From: an uncultured Catenibacterium sp.
Lineage (GTDB): Bacteria; Bacillota_I; Bacilli_A; Erysipelotrichales; Coprobacillaceae
DNA length: 64,000 nucleotides
Direction of reading: 5' to 3'
NCBI RefSeq assembly: GCF_900540665.1
Contig: NZ_UQGV01000003.1
Location: 1-64,000 of the forward strand
Part shown: positions 28,066-35,803 of the stretch, piece by piece
Layout: every line of letters starts with the position of its first letter
Numbering within the stretch: position 1 is the first letter of the stretch
Position numbers and translations under genes: made by a program
The notes under the pieces: generated by a model
What the model was told of the DNA's origin: nothing
Databases searched by the model: none
What the model saw: the letters and a program-made list of their open reading frames with translations, nothing else

Positions 28066-28279
28066 AAAAAAGAGCATGTGCATAAGGACGACTGTATCGT
28101 GGTACCACCTTATTTCACATACTCTGTATGTCTCTTTACTTTAACGCAGTATTACGTATCTGGCTACTTTATTCACCAAATATGCTCCAAGGCTACCTTC
28201 CAGTCTTCACTCTCCTCTTTCACACCACCCAAGAGGTCTCTTTAAGAAGAATAACTGTACTCCTCCTCTTCAACGCTTG
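28066..28279 (-). promoter_or_regulatory. T-box riboswitch of valS operon
   Basis: The conserved T-box core (AAGGTGGTACCACG) is at 28098-28111. The terminator hairpin pairs 28072-28087 with 28108-28124 and is followed by six T. Aligning the 3' side of stem I with the tyrS leader (CUUUGGAGC there, CCUUGGAGC here) puts GUA, a valine codon, at 28194-28196 as specifier. The leader should sense uncharged tRNA-Val. Confidence 0.9.
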
Positions 28280-28284
28280 CTATT

Positions 28285-28313
28285 ATTCTACCAAAGGCAT
28301 AGTCCAAAGTCAA
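28285..28313 (-). promoter_or_regulatory. Promoter of valS T-box operon
   Basis: TTGACT (28308-28313) and TAGAAT (28285-28290) are spaced by 17 bases, directly upstream of the T-box leader. Confidence 0.75.
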
Positions 28314-28318
28314 TGAAC

Positions 28319-28621
28319 TTATTTACCTAGATATTCTAAAGCCTGTTCTAGTACTGAGTCACCATTCATCATACCGTAGTCCTTCATACCAATCATATAA
28401 ACTGGAATAGAGCCAACAGTTTCTTGAATTTCATCCTTTGCATAGCGAACCTGTGGGCCTAGAAATATAATATCAGCCTCTACATCTTTTAAATCTGTAT
28501 TTTCAGCATTCACTGCCCAAATTTTGGCTTCTACATTCTGTTTAGTTGCTGCTCTTTTCATCTTTTCTACAAGCAGGCTTGTACTCATCCCTGATGCACA
28601 GCATAATAAAATCTTAATCAT
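28319..28621 (-). CDS. PTS lactose/cellobiose-type IIB component
   Basis: 100 aa cytoplasmic phosphotransfer domain. CCASGMST at residues 7-14 carries the phosphorylated cysteine (Cys8 by alignment), followed by the conserved SLLVEKM helix and the DIIFLGPQVRY segment. IIB passes phosphate from IIA to the sugar during uptake of cellobiose, lactose or related glycans. The ATG at 28621 has AAGGGAG at seven bases; a longer frame running into engB lacks support. No IIA or IIC gene is nearby, so it is an orphan that may serve a transporter encoded elsewhere. Confidence 0.88.
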   Translation of the reverse strand: MIKILLCCASGMSTSLLVEKMKRAATKQNVEAKIWAVNAENTDLKDVEADIIFLGPQVRYAKDEIQETVGSIPVYMIGMKDYGMMNGDSVLEQALEYLGK

Positions 28622-28676
28622 CAAAAAACTCCCTTCTTGCGACACATTATATACTAAAACAAGACATTTGTGAAGA

Positions 28677-28704
28677 AAGAAAAAAGAGAGATTTATCATC
28701 TCTC
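28677..28704 (-). terminator. Terminator at engB 3' end
   Basis: A perfect nine-base stem (AAGAGAGAT with ATCTCTCTT) overlaps the engB stop codon and is followed by a T-rich run on the minus strand. Confidence 0.85.
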
Positions 28705-29289
28705 TTCGCATAGTTCTAAGATACAATCCCAGACTTCTCTGACGCCTTTTTTCTTTAAACTAGAAAAACGTACAAAGTGGTCATTCGGATCAAAATCCAA
28801 TGTTTCTTTAATAAGCTTCTCATTCTTAACAAGTTCATTACGTTTAAGCTTATCTTCTTTCGTTGCGACAACAATAACTGGAATACCAAAATGTTTCGCA
28901 TAGTCATACATTGTTACATCATCATCTTTTGGTTTATGACGATAATCTACAATTAGAATCATCGCTCTAAGATTCTTTCTATTACGTAAGTAATTGTCAA
29001 TCATTTCTGAGAACTGCTCTAACATCTTCTTTGGCACTTTCGCATAGCCATATCCTGGCACATCTACAAGTCTTAATTCATCATTAATATTGAAGAAATT
29101 AAGAGTACGCGTCTTACCAGGAGTCGAACTCACTTTCGCAAGCCCCTGTACATTGGTTACTGTATTAATAAAACTTGACTTCCCTACATTTGAACGTCCA
29201 GCCATGACTACTTCAGGTAATGATTCATCTGGCCATTGACTTGGCCAGGCTGCACATAACATGAATTCGGCTTTTTTAATCGTATACAT
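28696..29289 (-). CDS. engB: Ribosome-biogenesis GTPase EngB/YsxC
   Basis: 197 aa GTPase of the TrmE-Era-like group needed for 50S subunit assembly. G1 is GRSNVGKSS near residue 31, G3 is DVPGYGYAKVP, G4 is TKEDKLKR and G5 is FSSLKKKG near the C-terminus. G2 Thr lies in STPGKTRTLNF. It starts one base after the lon stop, the order found in Bacillus (lonA-ysxC), so it is almost certainly cotranscribed with lon. Confidence 0.96.
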   Translation of the reverse strand: MYTIKKAEFMLCAAWPSQWPDESLPEVVMAGRSNVGKSSFINTVTNVQGLAKVSSTPGKTRTLNFFNINDELRLVDVPGYGYAKVPKKMLEQFSEMIDNYLRNRKNLRAMILIVDYRHKPKDDDVTMYDYAKHFGIPVIVVATKEDKLKRNELVKNEKLIKETLDFDPNDHFVRFSSLKKKGVREVWDCILELCEER

Positions 29290-29290
29290 A

Positions 29291-31615
29291 CTACTTTACC
29301 AACGCATTTTCTAAAACAGTATCAATATGATCTGCTGTGATGATAGTTAAATCTTTTCTTACTGATTCTGGAATATCATCAATATCCTTGGCATTATCCT
29401 TAGGAATAATGATTGTATGAATGCCAGAACGATGTGCTGAAATTGATTTTTCTTTTAAGCCACCAATTGGTAATACATTACCAGTTAATGTCACTTCACC
29501 TGTCATAGCGACATCATCACGTACAGGTTTTTGTGTAAAGGATGAATAAATAGCAGTTGTTAAAGTGACACCAGCACTTGGTCCATCCTTCTTCACTGCA
29601 CCTTCAGGTACATGAATATGAATATCCTGCTTATCAAAATCAATATCCTTCAAGCTATACTTATCAGCATGAGCCTTCAAATAGTCTAAAGCAATTGATG
29701 CAGATTCCTTCATGACATCACCAAGCTGACCAGTCACGATAAATTTACCGCTGCCTTTAAAGTGGTTCACTTCAATTGGAAGAATATCGCCACCAAACTG
29801 AGTCCATGCTAAACCAGTTACAACACCTACCTGAGGCTTTGGCTGTTTCTTTGTATGATCAAATGGTGCTTTACCTAATAATTCTTCTAAATCTCCAACT
29901 TCTACAACAACATGATCAGTTGTCTTTTTAAGAATCTTTAATACTGCTTTTCTACAGATTGCCGCAATAAGTCTTTCTAGCTGACGGACACCCGCTTCAC
30001 GTGTATAGTGTCTAATCATATACATAATAGCTTCATCAGTAATAGTTAACTGTTCATCAGTTAAACCATGATTCTTAAGTTCTTTCTTTATCAAATGATC
30101 TTTCGCAATCATCTGTTTTTCTTGTTCAGTATATGAAGATAATTCAATGATTTCTAATCTATCACGTAGTGGTCCAGGAATTCCTCCTAAATCATTTGCA
30201 GTCGCAATAAATAAGACCTGTGATAAATCATATGGTTCTTCAATGTAGTTATCTGAGAACATAGAATTCTGCTCAGGGTCTAATACTTCAAGCATCGCAC
30301 TTGTAGGATCACCCTTATAATCACTTGCCATCTTATCAATTTCATCAAGTAAGAAGACAGGGTTCATAACACCTGCTTTTTTCATACCCTGAATAATTCT
30401 ACCTGGCATTGAACCTAAATAAGTTCTACGATGTCCTCTAATTTCTGATTCATCAGTGACACCACCTAAAGAAATCTTCACAAACTTACGATCTAATGCA
30501 TGTGCAATAGATTTAGAAATAGAAGTCTTACCAACACCTGGTGGACCCACTAAACAGATGATAGGTGCCTTTAAAGACTGAGTCATCTGTTTTACAGCAA
30601 GCTGTTCTACAATTCTTTCTTTAGGTTTCTTTAAACCAAAATGGTCTTCATCAAGAATTTGTTCTACCTTAGTTATATCCTGATTATCTTCAGTCATTTC
30701 AAACCAAGGAAGCTTAGTCATCCAATCAAGATAAGTACGAACGACATTGGCTTCTGGTGAAGTAGAAGGCATCATTTCATAACGTGCTAACTCTTCAGTC
30801 AACTTATCTTTAACATTCTGTGGATAAGGATTATCTTTGATCATAGAGCGGAATCTCTCAACTTCATCCTCACCATTAGGTGTATCACCTAATTCTTCTT
30901 TAATCGCTTTAAGCTTTTCTCTTAAATAGAATTCTTTCTGGTTTTCATCAATACTCTTCTTGACACGATTATTGATAGAATTTTCAATTTCATTAATTGC
31001 CTTTTCTTTCTGCATAGATGCAAGAACTAATAAAAGACGTTTATTAACATCAGGCTCAGCAAGAATCTTTTCTCTTTCAACAAGTTCAGAGTTAATATAA
31101 TGACCGATAGTATCAGCAAGTTCACTTGCTGATAAGCCCTGAGTAATATTTGCAATCAATTCTCTAGGTAAAAGCTGACTTGCTCCATTCATTGACTGCA
31201 TCTGTTCAGTAATTCTACGTACTAAAGCAATTTCTTCATTTTGATCACCATGGATATCTTCTAAATAGCGTACCTTTGCATAATAGCATTCACCTTCAGT
31301 ATAAAGTGATTCTAATTCAACACGCTTTTCACCTACTACTGTAAGTTTGATAGTACCATGATTATCTTTTTTAATACGCTTTGTAATCTTACAAAGTGTG
31401 GCATGGTGGTAAACCATATCAAAATTGATTTCTTCTTCTAAAGGATGGATCTGTGATACTAATACAATATTAGAATCATGCTGACTTACAGACAAATCCA
31501 TTGCATTTAAGGAAAATGTACGTCCTACATCTAAAGACAATTCATGTCCTGGAAATACAAGCATACCGCGCGTACAAATAACAGGAAGATCAACTGTTAC
31601 ATTTAAATTTTCCAT
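29291..31615 (-). CDS. lon: ATP-dependent protease Lon
   Basis: 774 aa LonA protease degrading misfolded and regulatory proteins in the cytoplasm. An N-terminal substrate-binding domain and helical linker precede the AAA+ module (Walker A GPPGVGKTS near 353, Walker B FLLDEIDKM) and the C-terminal serine-lysine protease domain (KDGPSAG with the catalytic Ser near 680, catalytic Lys in LKEKSISAHR). AGGAG lies nine bases before the ATG. The tig terminator ends only some 25 bases upstream, so lon either relies on read-through or has a promoter I cannot see. Confidence 0.97.
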   Translation of the reverse strand: MENLNVTVDLPVICTRGMLVFPGHELSLDVGRTFSLNAMDLSVSQHDSNIVLVSQIHPLEEEINFDMVYHHATLCKITKRIKKDNHGTIKLTVVGEKRVELESLYTEGECYYAKVRYLEDIHGDQNEEIALVRRITEQMQSMNGASQLLPRELIANITQGLSASELADTIGHYINSELVEREKILAEPDVNKRLLLVLASMQKEKAINEIENSINNRVKKSIDENQKEFYLREKLKAIKEELGDTPNGEDEVERFRSMIKDNPYPQNVKDKLTEELARYEMMPSTSPEANVVRTYLDWMTKLPWFEMTEDNQDITKVEQILDEDHFGLKKPKERIVEQLAVKQMTQSLKAPIICLVGPPGVGKTSISKSIAHALDRKFVKISLGGVTDESEIRGHRRTYLGSMPGRIIQGMKKAGVMNPVFLLDEIDKMASDYKGDPTSAMLEVLDPEQNSMFSDNYIEEPYDLSQVLFIATANDLGGIPGPLRDRLEIIELSSYTEQEKQMIAKDHLIKKELKNHGLTDEQLTITDEAIMYMIRHYTREAGVRQLERLIAAICRKAVLKILKKTTDHVVVEVGDLEELLGKAPFDHTKKQPKPQVGVVTGLAWTQFGGDILPIEVNHFKGSGKFIVTGQLGDVMKESASIALDYLKAHADKYSLKDIDFDKQDIHIHVPEGAVKKDGPSAGVTLTTAIYSSFTQKPVRDDVAMTGEVTLTGNVLPIGGLKEKSISAHRSGIHTIIIPKDNAKDIDDIPESVRKDLTIITADHIDTVLENALVK

Positions 31616-31635
31616 AACCTATTTCTCCTTTCTTA

Positions 31636-31664
31636 GAAAAAATAAGACGCGTAGGCGTCTTATT
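31636..31664 (-). terminator. Terminator/attenuator between tig and lon
   Basis: A perfect ten-base stem (31641-31650 with 31655-31664) and tetraloop overlap the tig stop. They are followed by a T-rich run on the minus strand and, within about 25 bases, by lon. Confidence 0.85.
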
Positions 31665-32940
31665 TCACATTATCTTTAATTAACTGAAGAGCCTTTCTGT
31701 GAGTTAAATCACCCTTTACTACATATTCCTGACCACCAAGAACCTTCTTAACTTCTTCAAGTGGCATGTTGTAGTATGTAGCGATTTCTTTCATTTCATC
31801 TTCCATTTCTGCATCAGTCACTTCAATGTTTTCTGCCTTAACGATCTGATCAAGGATTAAGTTTAACTTAACTCTTTCTTCAGCCTGATCCCTAACATCA
31901 GCCTTGATATCATCCATTGTCTTACCAGTCATCTGAGTGTATAATTCAATGTTTAATCCCTGCTGAGATAAGTTCTGGTTGATTTCGTTAATGATGTTCA
32001 TTACTTCGCTATCAACCATTGCATCTGGTACATCGATTGTATTATTAGCAACAACAGCCTTAATTACTTCTTCATTGAACTTGTTTTCAGCTTCAGCCTT
32101 CTTCATAGTTCTGATCTGATCTTTAATCTTTTCCTGTAACTGTTCTAATGTTTCAACACCTTCGATGTTAACATCTTTTGCTAATTCATCATCAATTTCA
32201 GGTAAAACCTTTGCTTTGATTTCATGAACTTTAACCTTGAATACTACTTCAGCACCTGCTAAATCAGCTGCATGATATTCTTCAGGGAAAGTTAAGTTGA
32301 TTTCTTTTTCTTCACCAGCAGTCATACCAACTAGACCTTCTTCAAATCCAGGGATGAATGAGTGAGAACCGATTTCAAGTGAATAGTTTTCTGCTTTTCC
32401 GCCTTCAAAAGCAACACCATCTTTGAAACCTTCATAATCGATAACAGCTGTATCGCCTTCTTCAACTGTTCCTTCTTCTTTAACTACTAATTCAGCGAAC
32501 TGCTTCTGGTAGTCATTTAATCTTTCTTCAACATCTTTCTTAGTTACTCTTACCTGAGTCTTCTTAACTTCTAATCCTTTGTATTCACCTAATTCGAATT
32601 CAGGTTTAACTGGACAAGTGAAAGTTACTTCTAATTCAGTTTCAGTAGACTTAACAATGTTTGCAGTTGGCTGAGCAACTGGAGTCACATTGTTGTCAAC
32701 GAAGATCTTCGCATAGTTTTCGCTTAAGATTTCTTCAACAGCCTGTTCTCTTAATGCCTTAGCACCAATCTTAGCTTTGATTAAATTCTTTGGAGCATGT
32801 CCCTTTCTGAAACCATCTAACTTAACTGAACCAGCTAACTTATTTAAAGCCTTTTCCTGAGCAGCTGCCCATTCTTCTGTATCGAAAACGGCTTTGATTT
32901 CAACCATTGATTTCTCAAGTTTTTTAACTTCTGTATTCAT
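31660..32940 (-). CDS. tig: Trigger factor chaperone/PPIase
   Basis: 426 aa. The N-terminal ribosome-binding domain ends its tip with GFRKGHAPK (residues 44-52). The FKBP-like peptidyl-prolyl isomerase domain covers about 150-245 (EGDTAVIDYEGFKDGVAF, SFIPGFEEGLVGM). The rest is the helical chaperone body. It binds nascent chains at the ribosome exit. Length is normal. It has its own promoter and a terminator at its stop, so it appears to be mainly monocistronic although lon follows at once. Confidence 0.97.
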   Translation of the reverse strand: MNTEVKKLEKSMVEIKAVFDTEEWAAAQEKALNKLAGSVKLDGFRKGHAPKNLIKAKIGAKALREQAVEEILSENYAKIFVDNNVTPVAQPTANIVKSTETELEVTFTCPVKPEFELGEYKGLEVKKTQVRVTKKDVEERLNDYQKQFAELVVKEEGTVEEGDTAVIDYEGFKDGVAFEGGKAENYSLEIGSHSFIPGFEEGLVGMTAGEEKEINLTFPEEYHAADLAGAEVVFKVKVHEIKAKVLPEIDDELAKDVNIEGVETLEQLQEKIKDQIRTMKKAEAENKFNEEVIKAVVANNTIDVPDAMVDSEVMNIINEINQNLSQQGLNIELYTQMTGKTMDDIKADVRDQAEERVKLNLILDQIVKAENIEVTDAEMEDEMKEIATYYNMPLEEVKKVLGGQEYVVKGDLTHRKALQLIKDNVK

Positions 32941-32971
32941 TTCTTAATCTCCTTTACTATTTGCAATTGCT

Positions 32972-33000
32972 ATTATACATGAAAGATTCAAGCAATGCAA
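32972..33000 (-). promoter_or_regulatory. Promoter of tig
   Basis: TTGCAT (32995-33000), 17-base spacer, TATAAT (32972-32977), about 30 bases before the tig start with GGAG in between. Confidence 0.8.
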
Positions 33001-33004
33001 CAAT

Positions 33005-33928
33005 TTAACACTCTAATTGTTTGAGTGCTAATATTTCTTTTTCTACGTCTGATAAATCGCAATTGTAATCAATTTCGATATCAGATGGATCGACTGGCAT
33101 ATTCTGTAAAGTCGCAACATAATAATGTATAGTTGCTGCAACTAGGTCACAGTCTTCTGGCATAATATCTTTAGGATAGAGAGTATAAAGATAATATTCC
33201 AAATAATCGAGACATTGTGAGAGAAGCGTAGGATTATCATCTTCTAATACTCTTGAAAGAGATTTACCAATCAATGTGTAACATTCTCTTTCTAATACTA
33301 AAGGACTATAAGAGCCATTAAAATAATATGTTTCATTACCTTTCACTACAGTGAATTCTTCATCCACCTGCTGATCAATCAGAATTTCCATAATAAGTGT
33401 CTTCGCAAAAGATGACTTATGAGAATTTTCTAAAAATCTTCCTACTTCAGGCATGATCATACGGATATTTAACTGCTGTAATTGATCAAGTGCCATATAA
33501 ATTAAATCATCATTCACTTCATCTCTATCAAGCAGACGACCAATTTCCTGTGCAGACATAATGGTACTCTTGTTTTCTAGCTGGTAATTCTTTTCCTGCT
33601 TCATAAGAATAATTTCATCATAAACTGCATTGAATAAGTTTTCATACTGCTGAGGGATATAAGGCATGGATAATTCTTCAACAAGAATATTAATTGCCTG
33701 TTCATATTCTTCAAGTTCTTTTAAAGCATTTAAATATAAAGCAGTCACTTCATAATAAGTGTTATTGGCCTGCATTTTTGCAACGGCCCCTTCCTGCATA
33801 CATCTTTGATAATCTTCTAATGCATTCAAGCATACAAGACGATAATATCTAGTCATCTCGTCATCCATATCTGTCAAACGACTTAATGCGACTTGATACT
33901 GGCCTTCTTCAATAAGTTCTTCTATCAT
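33005..33928 (-). CDS. TPR-like helical protein (YsoA-like)
   Basis: 307 aa, acidic and almost entirely helical, with tetratricopeptide-like pairs in the first 120 residues (EEGQYQVALSRLTDM, YYRLVCLNALEDYQRC, ALYLNALKELEEYEQAI). A TPR protein also stands upstream of tig in Bacillus (ysoA), so gene order supports an orthologue; biochemical role is unknown. The ATG at 33928 has AGGAGG five bases upstream. The longer frame reaches into the pfkA terminator and is not credible. Confidence 0.65.
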   Translation of the reverse strand: MIEELIEEGQYQVALSRLTDMDDEMTRYYRLVCLNALEDYQRCMQEGAVAKMQANNTYYEVTALYLNALKELEEYEQAINILVEELSMPYIPQQYENLFNAVYDEIILMKQEKNYQLENKSTIMSAQEIGRLLDRDEVNDDLIYMALDQLQQLNIRMIMPEVGRFLENSHKSSFAKTLIMEILIDQQVDEEFTVVKGNETYYFNGSYSPLVLERECYTLIGKSLSRVLEDDNPTLLSQCLDYLEYYLYTLYPKDIMPEDCDLVAATIHYYVATLQNMPVDPSDIEIDYNCDLSDVEKEILALKQLEC

Positions 33929-33982
33929 TTTTGCCTCCTTGAGTTTCCATTTTATCAAAATTAGACTATCTGTCAACATAAT

Positions 33983-34008
33983 TAAAAAACCTTACAAAAT
34001 GTAAGGTT
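33983..34008 (-). terminator. Terminator of pfkA
   Basis: A nine-base stem (33988-33996 with 34000-34008), three-base loop and a six-T run on the minus strand, ten bases past the pfkA stop. Confidence 0.88.
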
Positions 34009-34017
34009 CTTGTCTTA

Positions 34018-35136
34018 TTATTCATCACCAAATGATACGCCCATAGCCTTAGCAGCCTGAACAAGATCTCCATTAGGATCAACAAGCTTCTGTTTACCAA
34101 ACTTCGCATCACCGATAACTTCTTCAAGTGAAGTATACTCCATGTTGCCACCCTTTAATGATACAACATTTCCAAATAATCCTTCATCAATCATAGAACA
34201 TGCCTTATTGCCAAATCTAATAGATAAGATTCTGTCATAAGCATCAATATCACCACCACGGATAATATGACCTGGGTTAACAGAACGTACTTCATGATTA
34301 GGAATCACCTTTTCTAGATCATCAGCCACCTTTGCAGCAAGTCCAGAATAACGAATTGGGTCTGGTGAATCTTCTACAATCTTACCAATTGATTTTGTAC
34401 CATCTGCATACTTAGCTCCTTCAGCTACCGCAATAACAGTATATGGAAGACCTGCTTCATCACGTTTCTTAACTGCTTTCGCAATGTTTTCAATAGTAAA
34501 TGGAATTTCAGGAATCAATACAACACCTGCATTACCCGCAAGACCTGCATATAATGAAATCCATCCTGCTTCTCTTCCCATTAATTCACAGCAGATAACA
34601 CGATGATGTGATTTTGCAGTTGTCTGAAGACGATCTATGAATTCAGTACCAACACTCATCGCACTGATGAAACCATATGTTAAATCTGTAGAAGTTAAAT
34701 CATTATCCATAGTCTTTGGTACACCAATGACATTGACACCTTTTCTACTGAAATCTCTAGCACTTGTTAATGTACCATCGCCACCTAACACTACTAATAC
34801 ATCAACACCATCTTTCTTAAGATTTTCAACGCCTACATCACTGACGTCTTTTCTTACTTTTCCACCATTTCCATCATCTACAAGATAATCGAATAGGTTA
34901 TCCTTATTAGAACTATAAAGAATAGTTCCGCCTTCCTTATATATATCCTCTACCTTGTCTACAGTTAATTCTACATAATTATTATTATACAATCCACGAT
35001 AACCATATACAAAGCCAATGACTTCCCAATTATATTTTTCAATCGCAATCTTAGTGATTGTTCTGATTACCGCATTTAAGCCTGGACAATCTCCTCCGCC
35101 AGATAATAGCGCAATTTTTTTAACTTTTGAATTCAT
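34018..35136 (-). CDS. pfkA: 6-phosphofructokinase, group III type
   Basis: 372 aa, longer than the usual 320 aa bacterial enzyme. It phosphorylates fructose 6-phosphate in glycolysis. SGGGDCPGLN (12-21) and GGDGT (118-122) bind the phosphoryl donor; PKTMDND (140-146) holds the catalytic Asp. The donor-site pair is Gly121 with Lys141. Classical ATP enzymes have Gly/Gly and classical pyrophosphate enzymes Asp/Lys, so this Gly/Lys type matches group III enzymes, in which ATP use is known. Donor preference should be treated as open. The gene is monocistronic with cre sites at its promoter. Confidence 0.92.
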   Translation of the reverse strand: MNSKVKKIALLSGGGDCPGLNAVIRTITKIAIEKYNWEVIGFVYGYRGLYNNNYVELTVDKVEDIYKEGGTILYSSNKDNLFDYLVDDGNGGKVRKDVSDVGVENLKKDGVDVLVVLGGDGTLTSARDFSRKGVNVIGVPKTMDNDLTSTDLTYGFISAMSVGTEFIDRLQTTAKSHHRVICCELMGREAGWISLYAGLAGNAGVVLIPEIPFTIENIAKAVKKRDEAGLPYTVIAVAEGAKYADGTKSIGKIVEDSPDPIRYSGLAAKVADDLEKVIPNHEVRSVNPGHIIRGGDIDAYDRILSIRFGNKACSMIDEGLFGNVVSLKGGNMEYTSLEEVIGDAKFGKQKLVDPNGDLVQAAKAMGVSFGDE

Positions 35137-35168
35137 GATATTTCCTCCTTATGTAAATCCCACTCTCT

Positions 35169-35197
35169 ATTATAAATTAAACTGATAGCGTTTTCAA
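35169..35197 (-). promoter_or_regulatory. Promoter of pfkA
   Basis: TTGAAA (35192-35197), 17-base spacer, TATAAT (35169-35174). The -35 overlaps the perfect cre site. Confidence 0.82.
35183..35196 (-). promoter_or_regulatory. cre site (CcpA operator), perfect match
   Basis: Read on the minus strand, all 14 bases fit the Bacillus cre consensus TGWAANCGNTNWCA. It overlaps the pfkA -35, which predicts an effect of CcpA on initiation. ccpA itself is at 43340-44344. Confidence 0.75.
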
Positions 35198-35204
35198 TAT
35201 AAAT

Positions 35205-35218
35205 ATGAAGCGCTTACA
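35205..35218 (-). promoter_or_regulatory. Second, partial cre-like site upstream of pfkA
   Basis: Eleven of 14 bases fit the cre consensus on the minus strand (TGTAAGCGCT is intact). Its centre is 22 bases, about two helical turns, upstream of the perfect site. Confidence 0.45.
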
Positions 35219-35227
35219 TATAGGTAC

Positions 35228-35254
35228 TAAAAAAGAAGCCTATAATGGCTTCTT
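35228..35254 (-). terminator. Terminator of pnp-maf
   Basis: An eight-base stem (35233-35240 with 35247-35254) with six-base loop overlaps the maf stop and is followed by six T on the minus strand. Confidence 0.87.
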
Positions 35255-35803
35255 AGTCAAAGTTTCAATGACTTCTATTACATGCTTTACTGGGAGCCCA
35301 ATGACGTTATCAATATCTCCCTGCACTTCTTCAATGAATTTTCCTGCAACACCCTGAATCGCATAAGCGCCAGCTTTACCCTTCCATTCATCAATAGAAA
35401 GATAATCATCAATCATATCACTGATATCCTTAAAGGTTACCTTTGTTTCATCTACAAATGTACAAACCTGATCTTTATAGAACACAGCCACTGATGTAAA
35501 CACACTATGTGTATCATTACTTAATGATTTAAGAATTTCTCTTGCTTCATGAGCACTGTGAGCTTTACCAATAATCTTTCCATTATGATAGATTGTTGTA
35601 TCCGCACTGATTACAACATCATTAGGATATTTCTCATGAATAGAAATACCTTTATCATATGCGAGTTTCTTAAGTCTTTCTTCTATTTCTAGAGAAGAAT
35701 CAAGATATTCAGTAATAGAAGAGGCATCGATAATAAAATCAATGCCTTCTCTTTCAAGCAGTTCTTTTCGTCTAGGAGAAGTACTTGCAAGAATAACTTT
35801 CAT
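35240..35803 (-). CDS. maf: Maf-type nucleoside triphosphate pyrophosphatase
   Basis: 187 aa. The family signature STSPRRKELL is at residues 7-16. SADTTIYHNGKIIGKAHSAHEAREIL provides the Asp and Lys of the active site, and the EWKGKAGAYAIQGVAG segment is also typical. Maf proteins hydrolyse non-canonical or dTTP/UTP-type nucleotides to monophosphates. The start overlaps the pnp stop in TAATG, so translation is coupled to pnp. Confidence 0.92.
   Translation of the reverse strand: MKVILASTSPRRKELLEREGIDFIIDASSITEYLDSSLEIEERLKKLAYDKGISIHEKYPNDVVISADTTIYHNGKIIGKAHSAHEAREILKSLSNDTHSVFTSVAVFYKDQVCTFVDETKVTFKDISDMIDDYLSIDEWKGKAGAYAIQGVAGKFIEEVQGDIDNVIGLPVKHVIEVIETLTKKPL

Noticed and set aside
28049..28108. 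Longer start for the membrane-anchored protein at 28108
   Set aside because: The extra 20 codons would be encoded by the T-box terminator hairpin. The ATG at 28048 has a strong ribosome site.
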